Below are positions 47,876-55,508 of a DNA stretch of 64,000 nt, one piece after another. Within the stretch, counting starts at the first letter, position 1. Each line of letters starts with the position of its first letter. The notes under the pieces were generated by a model. That model saw only the letters and a program-made list of their open reading frames with translations. It was not told where the DNA came from and searched no databases. The stretch is from assembly GCF_014640255.1 (NCBI RefSeq), contig NZ_BMGP01000004.1, forward strand, positions 248,001 through 312,000, in the 5' to 3' direction. This DNA is from Subtercola lobariae. Lineage in GTDB: Bacteria; Actinomycetota; Actinomycetes; Actinomycetales; Microbacteriaceae. Both the position numbers and the translations under genes were made by a program.

Positions 47876-49309
47876 ATGTCGAACCCCGCAGCATCCCTCA
47901 TTCTTCAGAACACCACCGTTGTCGATGTGCGAGAGGCGACTCTTCGTTCTGGGGTCGATGTTGTCATCGAGGGCGGCCAGATCACGGGCGTCGAATCGAC
48001 GGGTGCAGCGCTGCCGGAGGGCGCCCAGGTGGTCGACGGTAGCGGCAGCTTCGTGGTTCCGGGCTACGTCGACTCGCACGCGCATCCCATCGGCCAAGAA
48101 GTCGACACTCTGGGCCTCGAGCTGATGGGTGCGTTCGGCATCACCGGGTTTCGTCAGATGAGCGGAGTCACGAGTGCGTTGCCGCATCGCCAGCAGCTCG
48201 CCGATTCTCTACCCGCAGACGGGCCGGCGCTGCTCGCCCTACCGGGCGATGTGTTGCTGCCGCCGAACTCGGCAACGCTCGAGGCAGCTGTGGCGACGGT
48301 CACGGCGCAGAAGGAGGCGGGCGCCGACTTCATCAAGGTCGTCTCTGTTTCTCCCCAGGTGTTCTTGGGCGTGCTCGACGCCGCTGCGAAGCTGAACATT
48401 CCGGTCGCCGGGCACCTGCCGAACGGAATCGACGTTCGTGAGGTGTCACGACGCGGAATGCGCTGCATCGAACACCTCGGCCCGGGGGTCGGAATCACCG
48501 CCGCCACCGCCGACGATGAGGCGAGCATCCTGGCCGATGCGGCGGTCGGCGCACGCACCATGCCGACGCCGCCGCCGAACACGCCCGACGCGCAGCGCGC
48601 GATGGCGGCGATGCTCGAACAAGTCGTCATCAACCCCGTGAACATGAACAAACCGCTCGACGTCGAACTGCTCGAGCGCGCAGACGAAACGTTCGACGAG
48701 CAGAAGGCTCGCGCGGTCGCCGCCGAATTCACGAAGAACGAAACGTGGCAGTGCCCCACGCTGATCAGAGTGCGAACGCAGCAGCTTGCCGACGACCCGG
48801 TGCACACCGACGACCCCGACCTGCGTTACATCGACGCGGCCACGCTTGCCAAGTGGAAGATCGCGAACGAGCGGTTCGCTCAGCAGAGCGACGACGCCCA
48901 CGGCACTTACCGCCGAAACTACGCACTGCAACTGCGGCTGACGAAAATTTTCGAAGACGAAGGCGTGCCGCTGCTCGTCGGCACCGATTCGGGCGGCGCG
49001 GCGGGCTGGCTGATTCCCGGTCATGCGATTCACCAGGAGTTCGACGAGATGGCGACAGCCGGGCTCGCTCCGCTCACCATTCTGCGGGCGGCCACCTCGA
49101 ACGCGGCCGACTTTCTCGGGCTCAGCGATCGTCTCGGCGCCGTCGACGAAGGCAAAGACGCCGACCTGGTGATTCTCGCCAGCAACCCGCTCGAGAGCGT
49201 GAGCGCGCTTCACGACATCGTGGCGACCGTGCGCGCGGGCAAGTACCGCGACGCGGCCGAACTCGAGGCGGTCAAAGAGCGCATTGCGGCGGCACGCGTC
49301 GCGAGCTGA
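47876..49309 (+). CDS. Amidohydrolase family protein (imidazolonepropionase-like)
   Basis: The 477-residue metal-dependent hydrolase has a composite beta-domain formed by the N-terminus (LQNTTVVDVRE) and C-terminus (GKDADLVILASNPLES). Metal and active-site residues are His68-x-His70 in DSHAHP, Lys in DFIKVVS, His in PVAGHLP, His in CIEHLG and Asp in LVGTDSGGAAG. It resembles the imidazolonepropionase/Xaa-Pro dipeptidase-like group that hydrolyses amide or cyclic-amide bonds. No signal peptide. It faces an FCD-type GntR gene, so induction by its substrate is likely. Confidence 0.92.
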   Translation: MSNPAASLILQNTTVVDVREATLRSGVDVVIEGGQITGVESTGAALPEGAQVVDGSGSFVVPGYVDSHAHPIGQEVDTLGLELMGAFGITGFRQMSGVTSALPHRQQLADSLPADGPALLALPGDVLLPPNSATLEAAVATVTAQKEAGADFIKVVSVSPQVFLGVLDAAAKLNIPVAGHLPNGIDVREVSRRGMRCIEHLGPGVGITAATADDEASILADAAVGARTMPTPPPNTPDAQRAMAAMLEQVVINPVNMNKPLDVELLERADETFDEQKARAVAAEFTKNETWQCPTLIRVRTQQLADDPVHTDDPDLRYIDAATLAKWKIANERFAQQSDDAHGTYRRNYALQLRLTKIFEDEGVPLLVGTDSGGAAGWLIPGHAIHQEFDEMATAGLAPLTILRAATSNAADFLGLSDRLGAVDEGKDADLVILASNPLESVSALHDIVATVRAGKYRDAAELEAVKERIAAARVAS

Positions 49310-49312
49310 GCC

Positions 49313-49330
49313 GGGGGGGGTGGGGTTGGG
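49313..49330 (+). other. G-run with G-quadruplex potential
   Basis: Eight G, then T, four G, TT and three G follow the amidohydrolase stop by a few bases. The arrangement fits a four-tract quadruplex pattern on the plus strand. It lies in a 97-bp gap between convergent genes. Confidence 0.5.
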
Positions 49331-49406
49331 CACCGCTCGGGCCCGGCCCGATCGGCCTCGCGGCCCAGACCCGCACGTTCTGAGCCTGCGAGTTCAGGAT
49401 GCCCGT

Positions 49407-49718
49407 TCAGTCGATGATCGTGCCGAGTAGCGCCACGTACTGCTGCCCCGCGTGCAGATCGGTGTCGTAGAGCGACCCCTGCACGCTCGGCCGCGGCACG
49501 CTCACCTTCACGGCGTTCAGATGCGGCAGCGTGAAGATTCGCACGGAGTCGGCCGCGACCTGGTACGTGTCAGCGATGAACGCCGCATCAGTCAGCGGCG
49601 ACCCCACAACGCGTGCGTAATCATCGACGTTCGCCAGAAACACATCGATCGTGAGCCAGAACGGCCCGGCGTTCTTCGACCGCACCAGCTCGGCCACCTC
49701 GCCCAGCGTCGAGGTCAT
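49407..49718 (-). CDS. DUF4387 protein (AtuA partner)
   Basis: The 103-residue protein begins LGEVAELVRSKNAGPFWLTIDVFLANVDDYARV and ends VKVSVPRPSVQGSLYDTDLHAGQQYVALL, matching DUF4387, the small partner of AtuA/DUF1446 proteins. The start overlaps the AtuA stop by 4 bp, so the two are translationally coupled and probably form a complex. Its role is unknown; in terpene catabolism and in hydantoin or lactam gene sets the pair occurs with hydratases and permeases. Confidence 0.87.
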   Translation of the reverse strand: MTSTLGEVAELVRSKNAGPFWLTIDVFLANVDDYARVVGSPLTDAAFIADTYQVAADSVRIFTLPHLNAVKVSVPRPSVQGSLYDTDLHAGQQYVALLGTIID

Positions 49719-51142
49719 GCCGGCACCAGCTCAGTGCGCACGGTGCGAAAAAGTTGAGCGGGCGAATGCACGTTGACCGAATGATTGAGCACGAATTCGT
49801 GCAGCTGCCCTCGCTCAGTTTCGGCCGGCGAACCGAAGAACGCGTAGCTCGGCAGTGCGGTCTCGCCCGGCAGCGGCGCGTGCAGCAGAACTGGGTTCGC
49901 GAACTTCGCCAGCTGAGTCGCGGTCTGCTGATCGGCAGCCGTCGCAATGAAGACCAGACCGACCTCGCGCGGCGGGTCTGAACGCTGCGGCTCACCCTTG
50001 GCGAGCACTCCGTCGTGGCCGTACCGCCGAAGCTGCAGGTCGAAATCTTTGGGTTCGAGGCCGAATTGCCGGTGGATGTTCTGCCGCAGATACGCCAGAA
50101 CGCCGCCGCACCACTCATCGAGCCGCGCAAGCACCTGGGGGTCACGCAATCCCACCAGAATCATCGTCTGGAAACCGGCCGGCGCGGCGCCCTCGAGCTT
50201 GATCGTGTACTGCTCCGCACGCTCGAACCGAGACCCTTCGACACGCACACTGCGCTCATCGAGTTGCCGGTAGGTCGCCGCGCTCGTGTCGAGCGTTCCG
50301 GCCGGTTCGCGCATGCGAAACGGGTCGGCGTTCTCGTACATCATGTGCGCGGCCACCGAGCGCGGCGTACACACAGCGTCTGACGCCAGCGGTTCGACCG
50401 TGAATCCGCTCGCATCGAAGCTCACCAGCACTCCCCCGCTCAGTGGGTTAGTGGTGCAGAGACCGCCGCACTCGCTGATCTTCGAACCGTGCCACACCGG
50501 GCCGGCCGGCATGCCGAGGGCGAGCGGAATCGCGGCGATGAGTGCGGTGTCGGTTGCCCGGCCGGTCAGCACGAGGTTGGCGCCGCTCGCAAGGGCATCG
50601 ACGATGGGCTCGTGGCCGAGTACCCCAACGATGTGGCTGCAGCCCGCCACGATCTCAGCCGTGAGCGGCTCGGCCGGGGGCAGCGCGTTCACTGCGCCGG
50701 CTTCGAGAAATTTCGTGACGATGTGGATGCTCTGCTCGCTGTAAATACGCGAAACGGTGAGCTCAAGCCCTTCTGCCTCAGCGATCTCGCTGGCGATGCC
50801 GAAGACCCAGTCGACGCCCGCGTCGGTTCCGGAGGTGCCGCACGAGCCGACAATCACCGGAATACCGGCCGCCCGCCCGGCCCGCAGAATCAGACGCAGG
50901 TCGCGGGCGACCGCCGTGCGCGAAGTCTTGGCGATGGCAGTACCGAGGTAGTGCGGCCCCGAGTCGGTCGAACCGCCGTCGACCGCGATGACGTGAGCCC
51001 CGAGTTCTGAAGCGCGGGCGACGGTTTCTTCGGGAAAGCCGCCGCCGAGCATCCCGACCGGCACAAGAACACGAACCGTTGCTGGATGCTCGTCGCCGAA
51101 CACAGCGCGAAGGTCAGTCTCAGCACGAACGTCGGCGTTCAT
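49715..51142 (-). CDS. Acyclic terpene utilisation AtuA family protein (DUF1446)
   Basis: The 475-residue protein has the DUF1446 fold: an opening glycine-rich block (VRVLVPVGMLGGGFPEETVARASEL), AVDGGSTDSGPHYLGT, IPVIVGSCGTSGTDAGVDWVFGI and LVLTGRATDTALIAAIPLALGMP. AtuA-type proteins are required for acyclic terpene breakdown in pseudomonads, but their reaction is not settled. It overlaps the GntR gene by 4 bp upstream and DUF4387 by 4 bp downstream, a compact three-gene operon. The terpene role should not be assumed; no other Atu genes are nearby. Confidence 0.88.
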   Translation of the reverse strand: MNADVRAETDLRAVFGDEHPATVRVLVPVGMLGGGFPEETVARASELGAHVIAVDGGSTDSGPHYLGTAIAKTSRTAVARDLRLILRAGRAAGIPVIVGSCGTSGTDAGVDWVFGIASEIAEAEGLELTVSRIYSEQSIHIVTKFLEAGAVNALPPAEPLTAEIVAGCSHIVGVLGHEPIVDALASGANLVLTGRATDTALIAAIPLALGMPAGPVWHGSKISECGGLCTTNPLSGGVLVSFDASGFTVEPLASDAVCTPRSVAAHMMYENADPFRMREPAGTLDTSAATYRQLDERSVRVEGSRFERAEQYTIKLEGAAPAGFQTMILVGLRDPQVLARLDEWCGGVLAYLRQNIHRQFGLEPKDFDLQLRRYGHDGVLAKGEPQRSDPPREVGLVFIATAADQQTATQLAKFANPVLLHAPLPGETALPSYAFFGSPAETERGQLHEFVLNHSVNVHSPAQLFRTVRTELVPA

Positions 51143-51840
51143 GCGTCGAGGTCTGACAGCAGTAGGTCGCGTGACGACAAGAGGTGCGCGCGAACGATGG
51201 ACTCCGCGGCGTCGCCGTCATGGGCGGCGAGCGCGGCGAGCAGATCGCGATGCGCTTGCAGATGGCGAAGGCCCACGTCTTGCCGTTTCTCACGCATCAC
51301 GGTGACGGCTCGAAGTCGGCGCCCACGACCGACGATTTCGACGCTGGCGCAGAGGCTGGCCATGGCGGGGTTGTCGGCGATGGTCGCGATTGCTTCGTCG
51401 AAGCCTCGGGCAGCGTCGAGCAGCGCCTCAGGGGTTCCGTTGAGCGCGAGCGACTCGATTTCGGTGATGCGTTCGGCCAGCTCCTCGACGTTCGCTGGAG
51501 TGATTTTGGCGGCTGCGACCCGTGCGATGGCGGCCCGCAACACGACTTCGGCGTATTGCAACTCTTCGAGAGACTCGGCCGAGTGGTCGACGACGGCCAG
51601 CGAGCGAGGCCCGGTTCGCTCGATGAGGCCCTCTTGCTCGAGCCGCCGCAAGGCTTCGCGAACGGGAGTGGGGCTCACGCCGAGCATCAGCGCGAGGCTG
51701 CGCTCGGTGAGGCGCTGACCGGGCACGAGCTGGCCGGTCGCGATGCGATCTCGCAGCGCTTCGTAGGCCTGAAAGGCCAAGGGCTGGGCCCGTAAGAGGG
51801 GAGCCGCGGCATCTACATCGATTGCGCTGAGGTTGCTCAT
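51139..51840 (-). CDS. GntR family regulator with FCD domain, first gene of the AtuA operon
   Basis: The 233-residue protein has a full GntR winged helix (about 18-85: LAFQAYEALRDRIATGQLVPGQRLTERSLALMLGVSPTPVREALRRLEQEGLIER) and an FCD domain (about 95-228). It leads the GntR-AtuA-DUF4387 operon and diverges from an MFS-hydrolase pair over 60 bp, where TTGCAA repeats lie. It probably controls both directions and itself. Confidence 0.92.
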   Translation of the reverse strand: MSNLSAIDVDAAAPLLRAQPLAFQAYEALRDRIATGQLVPGQRLTERSLALMLGVSPTPVREALRRLEQEGLIERTGPRSLAVVDHSAESLEELQYAEVVLRAAIARVAAAKITPANVEELAERITEIESLALNGTPEALLDAARGFDEAIATIADNPAMASLCASVEIVGRGRRLRAVTVMREKRQDVGLRHLQAHRDLLAALAAHDGDAAESIVRAHLLSSRDLLLSDLDA

Positions 51841-51864
51841 ACCGACAGCTTACGCCATTTGCTA

Positions 51865-51877
51865 TTGCAAATTGCAA
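51865..51877. promoter_or_regulatory. TTGCAA repeat, probable GntR operator
   Basis: TTGCAA-A-TTGCAA, two self-complementary hexamers with a 1-bp spacer, lies in the 60-bp gap between the divergent GntR and MFS start codons. A TTTGCTA half-like site precedes it. Confidence 0.6.
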
Positions 51878-51900
51878 GTAGAACTGATGTACTTCGAACC

Positions 51901-53370
51901 ATGACGGGCAACGAAGCGCGCGAAACTCCGACGGCGCACCACAGAGGTTCTGCAACGGCAACGGCAGCGGCAGCGGCAGACGCGGCATCTGCCGCGAGCG
52001 TCGTGCACTCACTCGACACAGCGCCAGTGAGTCAGTGGCATCGGCGCCTCATTCTGCTCATCGGGGCCGGTTCGTTCTTCAATTTCGTCGAAGTTGCGCT
52101 CAGTTCGCTGCTCGTTCCGCTGATCGGCGAGCACTGGGCGATGAACTCGTTCGAGCAGGCCGCGCTCATCGCAGCCACCTTCATCGGTGAGGCCATCGGC
52201 TCGACCGTGCTCTCGCCCCTGGCCGATCGGTTCGGCCGCAGCCGCATGTTCCAGGTCAACCTGCTGCTGTACGCCGTGTTGTCGGTCGTCTCGGCATTCG
52301 CTCCGAATGTGGATGCCCTCATTGTGCTTCGCGTTCTGCTGGGTATCGGGCTCGGAGCTGAACTCACCCTCGTCGACAGCTACCTCGGCGAGATGATGCC
52401 CGCTCGAAGCCGCGGGCGTCTCGTGGCCTGGAGCTACACCCTCGGCCTTCTCGCGGTTCCCATCACGGGTGCGGTGACCGTTTTCGTGCCAGCCGACGTG
52501 GGCGGAATCGCCGGCTGGCGCTTCATTCTGGCGGCGACGGCAATTGGCGCCCTTGTGGTGTGGTTGCTGCGCCGAAAGCTGCCGGAGTCACCACGCTGGC
52601 TGATCGCCCACGGGCGCCACGACGAGGCGCGGGCGGTGATCGCAGGGCTCGAGCGCTACGGCGCGGAGCCCGCGACGCGGGGCAACCGCAGCCGTGCCCG
52701 CAAACCTCGGCAACCTCCCGTCGCCACCGAGCCCGCTTCTGCCGCCGCCGAGCATCCACTCGCCGCCATTGCGGCCTACCAGCCGCCGAGCGCACACCAA
52801 CTCGCCCGGCGCCGCGCGCTGCTCATCGTGCTGAACACGCTCGGGCCCATCGCGTTCTACGGGTTCGCCTCGATCGCCCCGCTCGTGCTCATCGACAAGG
52901 GCTTCAGCATTGTTCATTCGCTCGCGTTCACCGCCCTGAGCGCGCTCGGCTACCCCCTCGGTTCGTTGCTCTGCGTGCCGATCGTCGAGCGGTTTCAGCG
53001 GCGAACACTGCTCATCGCGTCATCCCTCGCCGTTGCCGTGTTCGGCATCACCTTCGGGTTCGCCACCACGCCCGTGCTCATCGTCGCCGCCGGTTTTCTC
53101 ACCGGAATGGCGAGCGTGGTGCAGTCGAACGTGACACACATCTACCAAGCCGAGCTCTTTCCGACTGCCATCAGGGCACGGTCGGTCGGCAGGCCGTATG
53201 CTCTCTCGCGGGTCATTGGTGCACTGCTGCCCTTCGCGACCCTGCCGATTCTGCACGCGCTCGGCGCGGGCTGGCTGTACTCGCTCTGCGCTGCGCTGAT
53301 CGTGGTTCTCGTAGTGCTGATCGGCATACTGGGCCCGCGCACCAACGCGAAAAGCCTCGACACCATCTAG
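51901..53370 (+). CDS. MFS transporter (sugar/aromatic acid porter-like)
   Basis: The 489-residue protein has 12 predicted helices with PLADRFGRSRMFQVN (motif A), LVDSYLGEMMPARSRGR and LPESPRWLIAHGRHDEARAVIAGL. A long central loop rich in Arg, Pro and Ala (about 260-300) separates the halves. It is divergent from the GntR-AtuA operon and precedes an alpha/beta hydrolase by 45 bp, so it probably imports the compound these genes use. Start ATG 51901 is preceded by weak ribosome-site sequence; TTG or CTG starts upstream are not needed. Confidence 0.88.
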   Translation: MTGNEARETPTAHHRGSATATAAAAADAASAASVVHSLDTAPVSQWHRRLILLIGAGSFFNFVEVALSSLLVPLIGEHWAMNSFEQAALIAATFIGEAIGSTVLSPLADRFGRSRMFQVNLLLYAVLSVVSAFAPNVDALIVLRVLLGIGLGAELTLVDSYLGEMMPARSRGRLVAWSYTLGLLAVPITGAVTVFVPADVGGIAGWRFILAATAIGALVVWLLRRKLPESPRWLIAHGRHDEARAVIAGLERYGAEPATRGNRSRARKPRQPPVATEPASAAAEHPLAAIAAYQPPSAHQLARRRALLIVLNTLGPIAFYGFASIAPLVLIDKGFSIVHSLAFTALSALGYPLGSLLCVPIVERFQRRTLLIASSLAVAVFGITFGFATTPVLIVAAGFLTGMASVVQSNVTHIYQAELFPTAIRARSVGRPYALSRVIGALLPFATLPILHALGAGWLYSLCAALIVVLVVLIGILGPRTNAKSLDTI

Positions 53371-53415
53371 CCCGAACCACTCGGGCCGTGCGCCCGAACA
53401 TCTGAAAGGTCACTC

Positions 53416-54234
53416 GTGATCACCCTCGAACATCTGCCCGCCGAGCATCCAGGCCGCGCCCTGCTCACGGGTCGCACCATTTGGTTCGCTTGCAAGCTCG
53501 ATCAGCGCTTTTCGTACGGACTCTATGTGCCGAGCAGTTACACCTGGCAGGCCGACCTGCCGATCGTAGTGGTGGTGCACAGCACAAACCGCGACGCCCA
53601 AACCGAACGCGACACTTGGGCAGACTTTGCCGAAGAGCACCAGGTCATCGTCTTCACACCCCTTTTTCCGGCCGCTATCGACCATGTGGATGATCTCGAC
53701 AGCTACAAGGCGATCGAATACCACGGCACGCGGTTCGACCTCATTCTGCTGAGCATGCTCGACGAGGTCGCCGAGCGGTGGAACGCCGACACGAGGCGGT
53801 TCATTCTCGCCGGGCACTCGGGCGGGGCGCAATTCGCGCTGCGGTTCCTGCTGCTGCATCCGTCACGACTGACGGGGGTCGCGGTGAGTGCCCCGGGGCG
53901 AATCACCGTGATCGATGACGCCTGGGTTTGGCCGCGCGGCGTCGCCGACCTCACCACTCGATTCGGCATCGCCCTCGCCCCGCGCGAACTCAGCGGTGTC
54001 TCGGTGCTGCTGACTGCGGGCGACGCAGACCTCGGCACCGCCGACCTCGAAGCGCAGAACGATCCGTCACAAGAAGGCTTCGGCGACTCACGCGTCGAGC
54101 GGCTCGAGACACTCCGCGAGAATCTCGAGGCCAACCGTATCGACGTGACCTTCACGCTCGTTCCCGAGTCGGGTCACCACGGAAACCCCACCTTGCCCGT
54201 TATGCAGCAGTTCGTGGCGGGTTTGCTGCCCTAG
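53416..54234 (+). CDS. Alpha/beta hydrolase (PHB depolymerase/LpqC-like, cytoplasmic)
   Basis: The 272-residue protein starts at GTG 53416, preceded by GAAAGG. It has the nucleophile elbow GHSGGAQFALRF (Ser at about 137), an upstream HSTNRDAQTERDTWADFAEEHQVIVFTPLFP segment, Asp in TAGDADLG and the terminal His in ESGHHGNPTLPV. The pattern matches esterase/PHB-depolymerase-like hydrolases without a signal peptide. It follows the MFS gene in the same direction and would hydrolyse an ester or amide in the imported compound. It converges with the DoxX gene, 9 bp apart. Confidence 0.85.
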   Translation: MITLEHLPAEHPGRALLTGRTIWFACKLDQRFSYGLYVPSSYTWQADLPIVVVVHSTNRDAQTERDTWADFAEEHQVIVFTPLFPAAIDHVDDLDSYKAIEYHGTRFDLILLSMLDEVAERWNADTRRFILAGHSGGAQFALRFLLLHPSRLTGVAVSAPGRITVIDDAWVWPRGVADLTTRFGIALAPRELSGVSVLLTAGDADLGTADLEAQNDPSQEGFGDSRVERLETLRENLEANRIDVTFTLVPESGHHGNPTLPVMQQFVAGLLP

Positions 54235-54243
54235 CGCGGCAGG

Positions 54244-54615
54244 TCAGAGCCAGACGGTCGCCAGCCACACCTCGACGCCGGCGAGCACGAGCAGCGCCAC
54301 ATTGAACCCGATGACGCGGGCCTCACCCCGGGCGAGGTGCACCGTGATGCCGCCGATCTGCACCAGCACCAGCCCGATCGCCGCAGCTAGAGCCAGCCAG
54401 GTGGCGACTCCGGTGAGCGGTGGCAGAATCAGCCCGAGCACGCCGAGCACCTCCACCACCCCGATGGCCCGCACGGCGGCCAGCGGTGTGCTCGCCACCC
54501 AGCCCATCATCGGCTGCAGCTTCTCGGGGCTGCGCACGATCTTCACCGCACCCGAGTAGAGGTAGACGATGGCAAGCAGGGCGGCGACGATCCAGTAGGC
54601 GATCTGCATGTGCAT
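54244..54615 (-). CDS. DoxX family membrane protein
   Basis: The 123-residue protein has four predicted helices. The DoxX-type pattern is visible: YWIVAALLAIVYLYSGAVKIVRSPEKL at the start, then VRAIGVVEVLGVLGLILPPLTG. Members are small inner-membrane proteins, some linked to oxidative-stress complexes; the exact role is unknown. The ATG at 54615 has a second ATG two codons later (54609). It lies downstream of the hydantoinase operon on the same strand, separated by a hairpin and 167 bp without genes. Confidence 0.85.
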   Translation of the reverse strand: MHMQIAYWIVAALLAIVYLYSGAVKIVRSPEKLQPMMGWVASTPLAAVRAIGVVEVLGVLGLILPPLTGVATWLALAAAIGLVLVQIGGITVHLARGEARVIGFNVALLVLAGVEVWLATVWL

Positions 54616-54712
54616 CCATTCGTTCGGCCTGCTCAGCGTATCGCGGCACCTGCATCCACGGCCGCCACACCCTCCCCGCCAAGCCCCTGCTCGCAGTCGA
54701 GAGAACGCGCCG

Positions 54713-54750
54713 CAGACGAGAGAAGGCGGCCGATCGGCTTCTCTCGTCTG
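54713..54750 (-). terminator. Hairpin after the hydantoinase operon
   Basis: CAGACGAGAGAAG (54713-54725) pairs perfectly with CTTCTCTCGTCTG (54738-54750) across a 12-nt loop. Further CTTCTCTCG copies flank it. It lies 33 bp downstream of the flavin reductase stop on the minus strand, suited to end that transcript. No other element is seen in the 54616-54782 gap. Confidence 0.65.
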
Positions 54751-54782
54751 AAGCGGCTTCTCTCGCTGGGCGGCGAGACGGC

Positions 54783-55508
54783 TTAGTGGCCCACGCCCTC
54801 GGGGCCACCGAACTCGACGCTCAGGGTGGTGTTGCCGATGATGTCGGGCAGCGCTCCTTGCTGCGTGGGCGTTCCGTCGCGCCAGTCCGCGGGGCCGTCG
54901 TAGCGCCGCTCGATGTAGTGCGGCTCGTAGGCGGCCACGAACGTACTGCCGTAGGGCGCCCCCGCGTAGTGCGCTGGTTTGAGCTTGTCGAAATACACCA
55001 CACCGCGCGGGTCGTAGCAGTCTTCATCGATCGTCACCGCCACCACCTTGCCGCAGATTATGGCTCGGTGCTCGAAGGTCTGAACCCAGGCGACCTCGCA
55101 TTCGAAGTGCGAATGGCACTCCGCAATGCGTGGTGGAGCCACCGTCAGCGAGGGCAGCTCAGTGAGACCGGCGCGCTGCAACTCGTTCACGCCCGGTTCG
55201 AACGGCAGACCGACGACCAGGCACCGCGCAAGCAACTCGTCGTCGAAGGCCACCGCGTTGACCACGAATTGGCCGGTTTCGAGCACGTTCATGTAGGTGT
55301 CGCTCGGCGGGTCGGCGGTGACAGCGAACAGCAGGTGAACGGGGTTATGCGCGACACGGGTGCACGTTCCGTACGTCGCCGCATTCACCTCACCGCTCTC
55401 GTTCACACTGGTGATCATGGTGAGACAGGAGCTCGGTGCGAACATCGCGTCCCAGTGCTTTTCGGGCACCTCGATTTTCGTCGTGGCGCTCACGAGCGCG
55501 GGGCTCAT
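54783..55508 (-). CDS. Flavin reductase family protein (FMN-binding split barrel)
   Basis: The 241-residue protein has the flavin-reductase-like fold: SSCLTMITSVNESGEVNAATYGTCTRVAHNPVHLLFAVTADPPSDTYMNVLETGQFVVNAV in the first half, and HFECEVAWVQTFEHRAIICGKVVAV. Such proteins supply reduced FMN or act as flavin oxidoreductases. The start overlaps the MFS stop as ATGA, making it the last gene of the HTH-HyuA-HyuB-MFS operon. Its presence suggests a monooxygenase or reductive step on the compound handled by HyuAB. Confidence 0.87.
   Translation of the reverse strand: MSPALVSATTKIEVPEKHWDAMFAPSSCLTMITSVNESGEVNAATYGTCTRVAHNPVHLLFAVTADPPSDTYMNVLETGQFVVNAVAFDDELLARCLVVGLPFEPGVNELQRAGLTELPSLTVAPPRIAECHSHFECEVAWVQTFEHRAIICGKVVAVTIDEDCYDPRGVVYFDKLKPAHYAGAPYGSTFVAAYEPHYIERRYDGPADWRDGTPTQQGALPDIIGNTTLSVEFGGPEGVGH

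Noticed and set aside
49715-51142. Terpene degradation assignment based on AtuA
   Set aside because: No acyl-CoA synthetase, biotin-dependent carboxylase or isohexenylglutaconyl-CoA hydratase genes lie nearby, so only the family name is supported.
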